NCBI GenBank assembly: GCA_933228675.1
Contig: OW121740.1
Span: forward strand, 157,312,191-157,376,190
Length of the DNA stretch: 64,000 nt
Direction of reading: 5' to 3'
Origin: Stomorhina lunata
Lineage: Eukaryota > Arthropoda > Insecta > Diptera > Rhiniidae
A model generated the notes under the pieces. That model was not told the DNA's origin, made no database searches, and saw only the letters and a program-made list of their open reading frames with translations. Made by a program: the position numbers and the translations under genes. This document shows positions 10,915-23,975 of this stretch, piece by piece (the stretch's first letter is position 1; each line of letters begins with the position of its first letter).

Positions 10915-13115
10915 AATATTTTCGATACAAACATTTTTTCAGAAAAATTTTTGATAAAAATATTTTTCTTTAAAAAATTTTTCGATAAAAATTATTTCTT
11001 ATAAACTTATATTTTTTGTAGAATATTTTTGATAAAAAAATTTTCTGTAGAAAACAGAAAGTACAGAAAGTTTTTCTGTAGAAAAATTTTTAATAAAAAA
11101 TTTTCTATGGAATAATTTTTGATAAAAAAAACTTCTATAGCAAAATTTTTGATCAAAAAATTTTCTATAGAAAATTTTTCGACAAAAAAATTTTCTATAG
11201 AAAATTTTTCGACAAAAAAATTTGTTTCTATAGAAAAATTTTTAATAAAAAAAATTCTAATTAAAAATTTTTGATAAAAAAATTTTCTATAGAAAATTTT
11301 TTATAAAAAAAAATTCTATAGAAAAATGATTGATTTTTCTACAAAATAAACAAATTTTCTACAGAAAAAAATTTGATAAAAAAAATGTTCTATAGTTTTG
11401 ATAAAAAAATTTTCTATAGAAAAATTCTTGATAATAAAGTTTTCTATAGAAAAATTTTTGATAAAAAAATTTTGAGAAACAATTTTTTCAAAAAAAATTT
11501 TTTCGATAAAAATATTTTTCTATAGAAAAATTTTCGATAAAAGTATTTTTCTATAGAAAAATTTTCTATAGAAAAATATGTGATAAAAAATTTTTTATAA
11601 AAAAATTTTTGATAAAAAAATTTTTAATATGAAAATTTTCTACAGAAAAATTTCTGGTAGAAAAATTATATAAAATATAGAAAAATTTTCTATAGAAAAA
11701 TATGTATAAAAAAATTTTTATAGAAAAATTTCTGATAAAACAAATTTTTATAGAAAAATTTATGAAAAATAAAAGTTTATAGAAATATTTTTGATAAATA
11801 AATTTTCTATAGAAAAATTTTTGATAAAAAAATTTTCTATAGAAAAATTTTTGATAAAAAATTTTCTATAGAAAAATTTTTGATAAAAAAATTTTCTATA
11901 GAAAATATTTGACAAAAAAATTTTCTATAGAAAAATTTTTGATAAAAAATTTTCTATAGAAAAATTTTTGATAAAAAAATTTTCTATAGAAAAATTTTTG
12001 ATAAAAAAATTTTCTATAGAAAAATTGTTGATAAAAAAAATATCTATAGAAAATTTTTGATAAAAGATTTGTCTATAGAAATATTTGTTTTTATAGAAAA
12101 ATTTTTGATAAAAAATTTTTATAGAAAAATTTTTGGTAAAAAATTTTCTAGAGAAAAAATTTTGACAAAAAAATTATCTATAGAAAATTTTTGATAAAAG
12201 AATTGCTATAGAAATATTTGAGATAATGATTAAAAAATGTTTGATAAAAAAATTTTCTATAGAAAAAAACTTTCAATGGAATAATTTTTGATAAAAAAAA
12301 TTCTATGGAAACATTTTTTACTAATAAATTTTCTTTAGAAAAATTTTGATAAAAAATTTTCTATAGAAAAATTTTTCATAAAAAATTTTCTAGAGAAAAA
12401 TTTTTGATAAAAAAAACCTATATAAAAATTTATTGATAAAAAAGTTTTCTATAGAAAAATTTTTAATACAAAAATTTTCTATAATAAAATTTTTCATAAA
12501 AAAATTCTTATAGAAAAATGTTTGATAAAAAAATTTTCTATAGAAAAATTTTTGATAAAAGAATTTTCGATAAAAAGGTTTTGATTAAAAGTTTTTTATA
12601 AAAAATTTTTTAATAAAAAAAAAATTTCTATAAAAAAATTTTTTATAAAAAAATGTTCAATAGAAAATTTTTTAATAAAAAAAATTTTCTATAAAAACAT
12701 TTTTGATAAAAAATAGAAATATTCAATAAAAAAAACTTTCTTCGAAAAATTTTTGATTAAAAAAATTTTCTATAGAAAAAATGTTGATGAAAAAATTTTC
12801 TATAGAATAATTGTTGATAAAAAAATTTTAAAGAAAAATTTTTAACAATGAAATTTTCTATTTAAAATTTTTTGATAAAAAAAAATTTCCATAAAAAATT
12901 TTTGATAAAAAAATTTTCTCAAAAAATAACAAAATTGTCGGGATGTAAATATTATTCAAAAAGAATGATTATTCGCATTTGATCCCAAATCTGTTACATT
13001 TATTTATTAAAAACATTTTCTATAAAAAATTTTTGACAAAAAAAAAAAATGTCTTGTATAAAAAAAAATTTTCTATAGAAAAATTGTTGATAAAAATATT
13101 TAAAAAAAATGGGTT
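10915..13115 (+). repeat. 30-bp minisatellite array E (GATAAAAAAATTTTCTATAG type)
   Basis: About 70 copies of a 30-bp monomer, GATAAAAAAATTTTCTATAG followed by AAAAATTTTT; the period is seen at 11821-11851. Copies at 11800-12020 are nearly identical and the rest are strongly diverged. The same family and orientation recurs at 30460-32600. A non-repeat interruption lies at 12930-13005. Confidence 0.92.
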
Positions 13116-13272
13116 AAAACATTTTTTCCTTTTAAAATTTCAGAACTACACATATTGAAAAAAAATATCTGTTTAAGTGAAAAGTATAAAAAACGGCAAT
13201 TCTGCCGACTAGTTTTTTGTTCTGTTCTCTTTATGCCGATCTCTGCTTATATGTAACATATTATTTAGATTA
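13116..13272. other. Spacer with hairpin and CTAG at 13194-13212
   Basis: CGGCA at 13194-13198 pairs with TGCCG at 13203-13207, and CTAG follows at 13209-13212. A short hairpin just before CTRR is the usual 3' end of Helitron-type elements. The stem here is only five pairs, so this is a weak candidate. Confidence 0.35.
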
Positions 13273-13353
13273 TCCTAAAGGTATGCTACACAAATGTTTC
13301 TGAAATATCTTACATTTCGATCGATATCGAATGCGGTGTTTTGGCCCCAGAAT
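13273..13353 (-). repeat. Inverted repeat, right arm (partner at 10371-10435)
   Basis: Contains CCTAAAGGTATGCTACACAA, then GATATCGAATGCGGTGTTTT and GGCCCCAGAA, matching the reverse complement of the left arm block by block. Conservation over 2.9 kb in an otherwise AT-degenerate region suggests the arms belong to one element. Confidence 0.75.
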
Positions 13354-15277
13354 ACAATAATTTGAAACGTATTTGATCAAAAAATGCACCTGAATCGTGC
13401 CATCTAACTTTTGCAATGCCCGATGTAATGTAGTAATGTTTACTTACAAAAGACTGTACATAATTGGGGTATCCTAGATGCTTCGCTATGTGTAAGGACC
13501 AATTTAAAATCCATGTTTTATACTCAAGGTCGTCATTTGCTTATCTGTTTGTTTAATTGATTTTCACACGATTAATGTTATCGACAGCGTCTGATTCCAA
13601 TGGCAATTAGCAAAGTATTTAGTAAATCTCTAATTAAGGTTATACCGACTATGGTCAAAAAAACTAAAAAACACACTTGACATTATATACCCGAATTTTG
13701 TGTGAATAATATGTGTCAAAATTTTCATTTAACAAATTATTTTTAACTTTTGTTTTAAAGCCCAAAAGCCATTTTCACTAAAATCATGCATATGCTTTAC
13801 TCATGCACATAAAATTACTGACATACGTGAGTGAATATGTGGAAAACGTGTGGTTAGAATAACTTTTAATATCTCTTCCTTTTTTTAAATTATCTATATT
13901 TTTGTATTTTAGTTTTTACTTAACCAAAAGCTAGCGCTTAAAAAAACGAGTGGAGGTCTTTTTTAGACCATAAAAGCACTTTACACTTTACACTGTCATA
14001 TTTGTTTTTCGTTTTATATTTTCTTTATTTTTCTTTTTTTTTTCTTTGCAATTTTGGTCAGTGGTCACATTATCATCGCATCACGTTGAAAATGGTTAAA
14101 AAAACATGAAAAAATGAGAAAATGTGAAATTGAAAGAATTGTATAGGCTATGTCCTGTTTTTCTGTCTGTCCATCTTTTGGGTAAACTTAATTTTAAATT
14201 AAAATTTTGCGGTTGGGGTTTTCATAAGTTTTAGAATAAATACTTGCAAAATAAATGAGTATTAAGGTCACTGTAAACTCGAAAGGCCTTTAATTCTATA
14301 AAAGAGTTAAGTAAATATTTAATCTAGAGACAATCCCTTTTTAATACAAGCAAATTTCATTTAAAACATTTTAATTTTAAACTCTTCTATTCATTTTCTG
14401 CTTTTGGCTAAAAATCTGCATTAACTAAATTTAATTTTAATTTTCTTTATTTACTATAAAACTTGGCTGTAAGCCCTTAATAATCACTTTTAAAAATATT
14501 TGCTATTATCCTGCTCCACTTCTTGGCTCGAGAGTAAGTGCCCAGTTTCTTTGGCTGCTCTAAATATTTGTTGGATTTTTATTTAAATATTCATTAACAG
14601 GTTTAAATAAAATTTCTTTTTAATAACTAAAATACATGTTTTGTTTTAATATTATAAATATATTTAAGATTTTTTCTTTCTTTTACTTATTGTCACATTG
14701 TTTAACAATGACAGAGGCTTTAAGAACACTTTGAATGTACTTACTTTTACTTGTGTATTTGTTAGTAAAAAGGATTTTCTATCTTTCTTTGTTCCTTCGT
14801 TTTTTATCATTTCTTTTGCTCTAGTTTATTTTCTGTTCTTTTTTTGCGCCGCATTTAATTTAATCTCACTCGAAATTGTAACAAAGGAAATAATTTTTCT
14901 TGTAATTGCATTTTGTTTAATATTCTGATTTTTTTCTTTTATAAGTTAGTATTTATTTACTGAAAAAATTATTGATAACACTGTGCTTGTTCGAAAATTC
15001 AGACTTTTTAACAGTTCTGACGAGCTGTTCTTTAGAATATTTATAGTCAAAATATTTGAGTCGCTTCAAAGTGTAACCAAATAGTTTTGGGTCTGATTTC
15101 ACTACTAACACATTTAAGCCAAGATTTGGTTTTACAGAATGTGGTTGTTGTCTTGGATATAAAAACACTGCATTTAAGACAGTCATCCCCAAATGCCGAA
15201 AATTGTTGACAGAAAGTGTGACAAAAACACACATCATCATAATATCATACAAAATAGTCGGCTGAGTTTCCGTTTTT
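13354..15277. other. Spacer, no gene seen
   Basis: Mostly unique AT-rich sequence. Open frames of 76 codons (14698-14928, +) and 99 codons (14953-15252, -) exist. Neither shows a recognisable domain or plausible gene structure, so neither is called. Confidence 0.5.
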
Positions 15278-15735
15278 TATTATACCCTTCACCACCATAG
15301 GGTATTATAAGTTTGTGCTGATGTATGTAACGCATAGAAATATTTGTCTTACACCCACCTCTTAGTATCCTATAGGCTTAGAATCACTTTCTGAATCGAT
15401 TTAGCGACGTCAGTCCCTCCGTCGGTCCGTCCATCCGTCTGGCTGGCTGGACCCCCATGTAAACCTTGTAATCAAAGTAGAGTTCGCAATTCTAAAGATA
15501 ATTTGATGAATTTTGGCACAGATCATTCTTTTGATGGTGGGACCATGGCTATTGAAATTCATCAAAATCGGTCCAATATTTACTGTACCTTCCATAGGTC
15601 CCACTTCCCGGAATTGATATATTGGCCACGAATATTAATATTTTTCATGAAATTTATACCAAATATTGCTTATGTAGACTAAAATCACTGCACCGAATTT
15701 CGTTGAAATCAGTCCAGATTTGACCATATAAATAT
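15278..15735 (-). mobile_element. mini-me/DINE-1-like element, copy 1
   Basis: Reads as the reverse complement of the 28-kb copy at its outer end: TATACCCTTCACCACCATAG, GTTTGTGCTGATGTATGTAA, ATTTGTCTTA(C) and CTTAGAATCACTTTCTGA, then a GTCC/GTCY run (CCGTCGGTCCGTCCATCCGT). From there to about 15735 it reads in the same direction as the 28-kb copy's mirror, with GGTCCCACTTCCCGGAATTG. The GTCY microsatellite core is the hallmark of mini-me elements, which are related to DINE-1/INE-1 and Helentrons; the family name is my inference. Array F starts at its inner end without a gap. Confidence 0.65.
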
Positions 15736-18700
15736 AAAATTTTTATATAAATATAAAATTTTTATATGGAAAAATTTTCTATAAAATTTTTATATGGAAA
15801 AATTTTCTATAAAATTTTTATATGGAAAAATTTTCTATAAAATTTTTGTATGGAAAAATTTTCTATAAAATTTTTGTATGGAAAAATTTTCTGTAAAATT
15901 TTTGTATAGAAAAATTTTATACAGAAAATTTTTTATAAAATTTTGATATAGAAAAATTTTCAATAAAATTTTTATATAGACAAATTTTATAGAAAATTTT
16001 TCTATATAAAAATTTGATATAAGATTTTTATATTGAAAAATTCTCTATAAAATTTTTTCATTGAAAAATATTTTGCATAAAAGAATTTTCTATAAAATTT
16101 TTATATGGAAAAATTTTCTATAGAATTTTTATAAAGAAAAATTTTCTATAAAATTTTATCTAGAAATTTTTTTTTATAGAAAAATTTTATAGAAAATTTT
16201 ATATAAATAAATTTTTATATAAAAAAATTCTACAGAAAATTTGTATGTAGAAAAATTTTCTATAAAATTTTTATATAGAAAATTTTTTGTAAGGTTTTTA
16301 TATAGAACAATTTTCTATAAAATTTTTATAGAGACAAATTTTCTATAAAATTTTTATATGGAAAAATTTTCTATAAAATTTTTATATCGAAATTTTTTTG
16401 GAAAATTTTTATATAGAACAATTTTCTATAAAATTTTTATAGAGACAAATTTTCTATAAATATAAAAAAATGGAAATATTTTTCAAACAATTTTTATATA
16501 GAAAAATTTTCTATCAAATTTTTATATGGAAAAATTTTCTATAAAATTTTTGTATGAAAAAATTTTCTATAAAATTTTTATACAGAAAAATATTCTGTAA
16601 AATTTTTATATAGAGAGATTTTGCAAAAAATTTTTATATAGACATTTTTATATTAAAAAAAATTTATATATATATAAAAAATTTTTATATAAAAACAATT
16701 TTATATAGAAAAATTTTCTATAAAATTTTTATATTGAAAAATTTTCTTTAAAATGTTTATAAAGAAAAATTTTCTATAAAATTTTTATATAGACAAATTT
16801 TCTATTAAATTTTTGTATAGAAAATTGTTTATAAAATTTTTATAGAGACAAATTTTCTATAAAATTTTTATATGGCAAGATTTTGCAAACAATTTTTATA
16901 TTGCAAAATTTTCTATAAAATTTTTACATTGAAAAATTTTATATAAAATTTTTATACTGAAAAATTCTCTATAAAATTTTTCTATTGAAAATTTTTCTTT
17001 AAAATGTTTATATAGCATTATTTTCTATAAAAATTTTTATAGACAATTTTTCTATATAATTTTTATATGGAAAAATTTTCTATAAAATTTTTATATTGAA
17101 AAATTTTCTTTAAAATGTTTATAAAGAAAAATTTTCTATAAAGTTTTTATATAGAAAAATTTTTTGTAAAATTTTTATACAGAAAATTTTTTTTTTAATT
17201 TTTATAGAGATAAATTTTCTATAAAATTTGTATATGGAAAGATTTTGCAAACAAGTTTTATATTGAAAAATTTTCTATAAAAAATTTATATCAAAAAATT
17301 TTCTATAAAATTTTATACAGAAAATTTTTTATAAAATTTTTATATAGAAAAATTTTCTTTAACATTTTTATACTGAAAATTCCTAAAAAATGTTTCTATT
17401 GAAAAATTTTCTTTAAAATATTTATATAGCAAAATTTTATATAGACAATTTTTCTATAAAATTTTTAAATAAAAAAAAATTTCTATAAAATTTTATACAG
17501 AATGTTGAAAAATTTTCTATAAAATTTTTGTATAGACAAATTTTCTATAAAATTTTTATATAGAAAATTTTCTATAAGATTTTTGTATAGAAAATTTTTT
17601 GTAAGATTTTTATATAGAACAATTTTCTATAAAATTTTTATAGAGAAAAATTTTGTATAAAATTTTTATATGGAAAGATTTTTCAAACAATTTTTATATA
17701 GAAAAATTTTCTATGAAAATATGAAAAATTTTCTATAAAATTTTTGTATCGAAAATTTTTTGGAAAATTTTTGCATAGAATAATTTGCTATAAAATTTTT
17801 ATAGAGACAAATTTTCTATAAAATTTTTATATGGAAAAATTTTCTATAAAATTTTTATATAGAAAAATTTTATACATAAAATTTTTTATAAAATTTTGAT
17901 ATAGAAAAATTTTCTGTAAAATTTGTATATAAAAAAATTTTCAATAAAATTTTTATATAGAAATTTTTATATAGACAAATTTTATAGAAAATTTTTCTAT
18001 ATAGAAATTTGATATAAGATTTTTATATTGAAAAATTCTCTATAAATTTTTTTCATTGAAAAATATTTTGCATAAAAGAATTTTCTATAAAATTTTTATA
18101 TGGAAAAATTTTCTATAGAATTTTTATAAAGAAAAATTTTCTTTAAAATTTTATCTAGAAATTTTTTTTTATAGAAAAATTTTATAGAAAATTTTATATA
18201 AATAAATTTTTATATAAAAAAATTCTACAGAAAATTTGTATGTAGAAAAATTTTCTATAAAATTTTTATATAGAAAAATTTTCTATAAAATTTTTATATA
18301 GAAAATTTTTTGTAAGGTTTTTATATAGAACAATTTTCTATAAAATTTTTATAGAGACAAATTTTCTATAAAATTTTTATATGGAAAAATTTTCTATAAA
18401 ATTTTTATATCGAAATTTTTTTAGAAAATTTTCTATAAAATTTTTATATAGAACAATTTTCTATAAAATTTTTATAGAGACAAATTTTCTATAAAATTTA
18501 TATATGGAAATATTTTTCAAAAAATTTGTATATAGAAAAATTTTCTATAAAATTTTTATATGGAAAAATTTTCTATAAAATTTTTGTATCGAACATTTTT
18601 TGCAAAATTTTTATATAGAACAATTTTCTATAAAATTTTTATAGAGACAAATTTTCTATAAAATTTTTATATGGAAAAATTTTATACAGAAAATTTTTTA

Positions 18701-18960
18701 TAAAATTTTTATATAGAAAAATTTTCTGTAAAATTTGTATAAAGAAAAATTTTCAATAAAATTTTTATATAGAAATTTTTATACAGACTAATTTTTTAGA
18801 AAATTTTTCTTTAAAATTTTGATATGGAAAAATTTTCTATAGAATTTTTGTAAAGAAAAATTTTCTATAAAATTTTATATAGAATTTTTTTTTTTATAGA
18901 AAATGTATAGAAATAGAAAAAATTTACATGGAAAAGTTATAGAAAATATTTCTTTTTAAA
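15736..18960 (+). repeat. 28-bp minisatellite array F (CTATAAAATTTTTATATAGA type)
   Basis: About 110 diverged copies of a 28-bp monomer, TTTTCTATAAAATTTTTATA followed by TAGAAAAA. A large internal duplication is visible: a characteristic run at 15900-16470 recurs at about 17895-18465, offset 1995 bp. It includes the unusual words AAATTTTATCTAGAAATTTT and GAAAATTTGTATGTAG. A third partial copy starts at about 18675. No gene is present. Confidence 0.93.
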
Positions 18961-20609
18961 AATTCGATAGAAATTTGCTCTTCACCTCTTTTTTAAATCA
19001 GAAAAAAAGAAGGTCAATGCAAAAATTTTAATTTTCTGGTGTTTTTGTACCTAATGTTGCCTTATGGATAAGTTTTGCCTGAACTAAATATTAATATTTT
19101 GTTCTGAACACATTTTTTTTTAACGAAATGTCTTTTTTGTCTTCTAATGAATGCAAAAAAGTAAAGCTTTAGAAGTTTGTTGCTTAATTGACCAATTTTG
19201 ACTAAAAGTTTTCCTTTTACGCTGCACAACGAGTAAATTCTAAAGATTTGAAAATTCTTCTTTATGCTGGTCAATTTAATTCCAAAGATTTTGAAATCTT
19301 TTATGAATAGAACTTATTTATTTTTATTAAATTATTGCTTGTATTGTAAATGATGCATTTCACTTTTCGTTAAGGATTTCTTTTTATGTAAAAATTCTTA
19401 ATATTTTTCCTCAATTCCTTACAGATTTTCCGTTCAACTTTAAAACTATTTATATTTTTATAGCATTTTTAAATGGAATTGTGTATGCATTCACTCATTC
19501 ATTCATTCATTCACTCATTCATTCATTCATTCATTCATTCATCCAACATTGTATTCAAGTTATTTGCCTTTCGTTCATTCTTGTTTCTTTTTATTTCCAT
19601 TTTATTTTCTTTTTTTATGTATTTTTCCTTTTAGCCAGAAGTAGAAAGAGAAAGATGCGATTCTAAAAGTGTTTGTTGTTATCCTTATGGCAACAACAAT
19701 AAGCATGACCTATTTATTTATACGCCAACAAATCAGAAAAAAAAACAGACGAAAGAAACGGAATGTGGCACGGATGAAAGTTGCTGTTTGATGCTGCTGT
19801 AGATTCTACTGATGTTGCAACTATAAACTGGCACAAATACACAGATACATTAATTCTTTCTTCCATTCATTCGTTCATAAATCCATAATTTGTTGTACTT
19901 ATGGAGACGACAAACTGACTGACTGACAGACAGACAGACTAACTGAGTATTTAGTTGTAGGAATTGTTGCTCTTAAAGCCAGTAGTTGCCGCTGTTGCTG
20001 CTACCAGTGGTCTGATTTTTAAAAGGAAACTGACACCATTGTATTGGGTATATTAAAGTGTTTTCCTTTCGTTTCTTTAAGCTTCAACTCTTAAGAGACA
20101 GTGTTAGATGAGCGGCATTAGAGAGACATCCAGCCTGCCTGCCTTCCACTTTGTCCTTACGCCCTCAATAGTGACTATGAAAAATATTATTTAAGCCAAA
20201 AGGATAATGAAAAGTATTAGAATTATAAAAATGTATTTAAGTGAAATTAATAGCAGGACTAAGCAAAATGAACGAGTTCAAATGTACAAAATTATAAAAA
20301 GTATAATAAAATTATAAATGTTGTATATAAATGAAAACTTATGTGCTCAAAAGAATAAAAAGAAATTATAAAGTGCTAATAAAGAGTATTATTAACGTTA
20401 AACAAAAAGCGCATTAAACAATTTGCCGGCATTAATGTTCTTTCCGATGAATGTTCACAGGATTAATAAAACAATTAAAGTAAATGTAGAGAAATCAAGG
20501 AGGTTATTTTTATTAAAACTGAATTAAGACCAGGATGCAAATGAACGTAATTGATTCGAAATGAAATTTATAAGATTTCGTAGAATATCAAGTAGTATAC
20601 TTTTAGGAG
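18961..20609. other. Spacer with CATT microsatellite
   Basis: Unique sequence between arrays F and G. It has a (CATT)n/(CACTCATT) microsatellite at 19486-19545 and a GACT/GACA tetranucleotide run at 19915-19942. Open frames at 19062-19274 (-) and 19481-19666 (+) are low-complexity; the second is a read-through of the microsatellite. No gene seen. Confidence 0.6.
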
Positions 20610-22090
20610 AACTGAAAAATTTCTAAAAAATATTTATATAGAAAAATTTTCTATAAAATTTTTATATAGAAAAATTTTTTACAACATTTTTATATAAAAA
20701 ACATTTCTATAAAATTTTTATATAGAAAACATTTCGATAAAATTATTCTATAGAAAGATATTCAATAAAATTTGTATATGAAAAATTTTCTATAAAATTT
20801 TTATGTGAAAAATTTTCTATAAAATTTTTATGTGAAAAATTTTCTATAAAATTTTTATATAGAAAATTTTTTCATAAAATTTTTGTATAGACAAATCTTA
20901 TAGAAAATTTTTATAGAAAACTTTTACAAACAATTTTTATGTACAAATTTTATAGAAAATGTTTATATCGAAAAATTTTCTATAAAATTTTTATATAGAA
21001 AAATTTTCTATAAAATGTTTATATAGAAAAATTTTCTATAAAACTTTTATATAAAAAAATTTTCTATAAAATTTTTATATAGAAAAATTTTCTATAAAAT
21101 TTTTATATAGAAAAATTTTCTATAAAATTTTTATATAGAAAAATTTTCTATAAAATTTTTATATAGAAAAATTTTCTATAAAATTTTTATACAGAAAAAT
21201 TTTCTATAAAATTTTGGTATAGAAAAATTTTCAATAAAATTTTTATAGAAAAATGTTTATGTAGTAAAATTTTTGATAAAATTTTTATATAGAAAAATTT
21301 TCTATAAAGTTCTTATGTACAAAAATTTTCTATAAAATTTTTATATAAAAAAATTTTCTACAAAATTTTTATATAGAAAAATTGTATATAGAAAATTTTA
21401 TATTTTTATATAAAAAAATTTTCTAATTTTTCTTTTTTATAGAAAAATTTTCTTTAAAACTTTTATATAGAAATATTTTCTTTAAAATTTTAATATAGAA
21501 AAATTTTTATAAAATTTTTATATAGAAAATTTTTTATAAAATTTTTATATAGAAAAATTTTCTATAAAATTTTTATATAGAAAAATTGTCTATAAAATGT
21601 TTATATAGAAAAATTTTCTATAATATTTTTATATAGAAAAATTTTCTATAAAATTTTTATATAAAAAACTTTTCTACGAAATTTTTATATAGAAAAATTT
21701 TATATAAAATTTTTATATAGAAAAATTTTCTATAAAATTTTTATATAGAAAAATTTTTGTATAGAAAAATTTTCTATTCATATATAGAAAAATTTTGTCT
21801 AAAATTTTTATATAGAAAAATTTTCTTTAAAACTTTTATATAGAAAAAATTTTCTCTAAAATTTTTAAATAGAAAAATTTTGTATAAAATTTTTATATAG
21901 AAAAATTTTCTACAAATTTTTTATTTAGAAAAATTTTTTTATAGAAAAATTTTCTTTAAAAATTTTTTATAAAATTTTTACATAGAAAAAATTTTTATAA
22001 AATTTTTACATAGACAAATTTTTTATAAAATTTTTACATAGACAAATTTTTTATAAAATTTTTATCTACAAAAATTTTATAAGAAAAATT
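20610..22090 (+). repeat. 28-bp minisatellite array G1
   Basis: Same monomer and orientation as array F, most homogeneous at 20985-21200 (period 28 bp from 21063 to 21091). It ends in the unique tail at 22075-22275. Confidence 0.93.
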
Positions 22091-22275
22091 TAAAAAAAAA
22101 TATTTTTTATAAGAAAAATTTGTTTGTTAATTGAAAATTCTTTCTATAACAAAAATTTAAAAATAAAAATGTTTCGTAAAAAAAATTGTTAACGAAACGA
22201 AATAATTTTTTGTGCGTCCGTCCCCTTCTTCCTTCGTGGTTTGTTTATTTTCGTTTTGAAATATTCCAAAAATCT
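22075..22275 (+). repeat. Unique tail, copy 1, of the duplicated G block
   Basis: Non-array sequence with AATTTGTTTGTTAATTGAAA, TTGTTAACGAA, TTTTTTGTGCGTCCGTCC and CTTCCTTCGTGGTTT. It is repeated almost exactly at 23781-23975, offset about 1706 bp, so array plus tail were duplicated together. Confidence 0.85.
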
Positions 22276-22280
22276 ATCTA

Positions 22281-23780
22281 TCTATTTTCTATAAAATTTT
22301 TATATAAAAAAATTTTCTATAAAATTTTTATATAAAAAAATTTTCTATAAAATTTTTATATAGAAAAATTTTCTATAAAATTTTTATATAGAAAAATTTT
22401 CTATAAAATTTTTATATAGAAAAATTTTCTTTAAAATTTTTATAAAGAAATTTTTCTTTATAATAAATATATATATATAAAAAAATAATCTAAAATTTTT
22501 ATATAATTTTTTTTTATATACAGTTTTTATATAAAAAAATTTTCTATAAAATTATTTAAATAGAAAAATTGTGTAAAAAAATTTTCTATAGAATAATTTT
22601 ATTTATATAGAAACATTTTCTGTTAAACTTTTGTATAGAAAACTGTTTAATAAAAGTTTTATACAGAAAAATTTTCGATAAAATTTTTATTTAGAAAAAT
22701 TTTCTATAAAATTTTTATTTAGAAAAATTTTCTATAAAATTTTTATATCAAAAACATTTGTATAAAATTTTTATATAGAAAAAATTTTGATAAAATTATT
22801 CCATAGAAAGATATTCAATAAAATTTTTACGTGAAAAATTTTCTATAAAATTTTTATATAAAAAACTTTTCTACAAAATTTTTATATAGAAAAATTTTCT
22901 ATAAAATTTTTATAGAATTATTTTTGATAAAATTTTTATATAGAAAAATTTTTTATAAAGTTCTTATATACAAAAAATTTTTGTATAGAAAAATTGTATA
23001 TAGAAATTTTTTTTATAAAATTTGTATATAGAAAAATTTTATATTTTTATATAGAAAAATTTTCTAAATTTTTTTTTTATAGAAAAATTTTCTTTAAAAC
23101 TTGTATATAGACAAATTTCCTTTAAAACTGTTATATAGTAAAATTTTCGATAAAATTTTTATATAGAAAAAATGTCTATAAAATTTTTATATAGAACAAT
23201 TTTCTATAAAATTTTTATATAGAAAAATTCTCTATAAAATGTTTATATAAAAAACTTTTCTACGAAATTTTTATATAGAAAAATTTTATATTGTCTACAA
23301 AATTTTTATATAGAAAAACTTTCTATAAAATTTTGTTATAGAAAAATTTTTGTATAGAAAAATTTTCTATCAAATTCTTATATAGAAAAATTTTCTCTAA
23401 AATTCTTATATAGAAAAATTTTCTCTAAAATTTTTATATAGAAAAATTTTCTTTAAAACTTTTATATAGAAAAAACTTTCTTTAAAATTTTTATTTAGAA
23501 AAATTTTCTCTAAAATTTTTAAATAGAAAAATTTTCTATAAAATTTTTATATAGGAAAATTTTCTACAAATTTTTTATTTAGAAAAATTTTTTTATAGAA
23601 AAATTTTCTTTATAAATTTTTTATAAAATTTTTACATAGAAAAAATTTTTATAAAATTTTTACATAGGCAAATTTTTTATAAAATTTTTATCTAAAATTT
23701 ATAATAAAATTATATATTATATAATAACATTTTTATATAGAAAAATTTTTATATCGAAAAATTTTCTTTCTATGGAATTT
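22281..23780 (+). repeat. 28-bp minisatellite array G2
   Basis: Second copy of the 28-bp block, followed by a second copy of the unique tail. Landmark variants of G1 recur in order, for example ATTCCATAGAAAGATATTCA for ATTCTATAGAAAGATATTCA, and the ACATAGACAAATTTTTTATA run. Confidence 0.92.
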
Positions 23781-23975
23781 TTTATAAGAAAAATTTAAAA
23801 AAAAATATTTTTTATAAGAAAAATTTGTTTGTTAATTGAAAATTCTTTCTATAACAAAAATTTAAAAATAAAAATGTTTCGTAAAAAAAAATTGTTAACG
23901 AACCGAAATAATTTTTTGTGCGTCCGTCCTTCTTCCTTCGTGGTTTATTTATTTCGTTTTGAAATTTTCCAAAAA
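23781..23975 (+). repeat. Unique tail, copy 2, of the duplicated G block
   Basis: Near-identical to 22075-22275, with small differences such as AACCGAAATA for AACGAAATA and one CC fewer after GTGCGTCCGTCC. It marks the end of a tandem segmental duplication. Confidence 0.85.

Noticed and set aside
14953..15252. 99-codon open frame on the - strand beside the mini-me-like element
   Set aside because: No motif recognised and no supporting gene structure. It may be a remnant of a mobile element, but nothing shows it.
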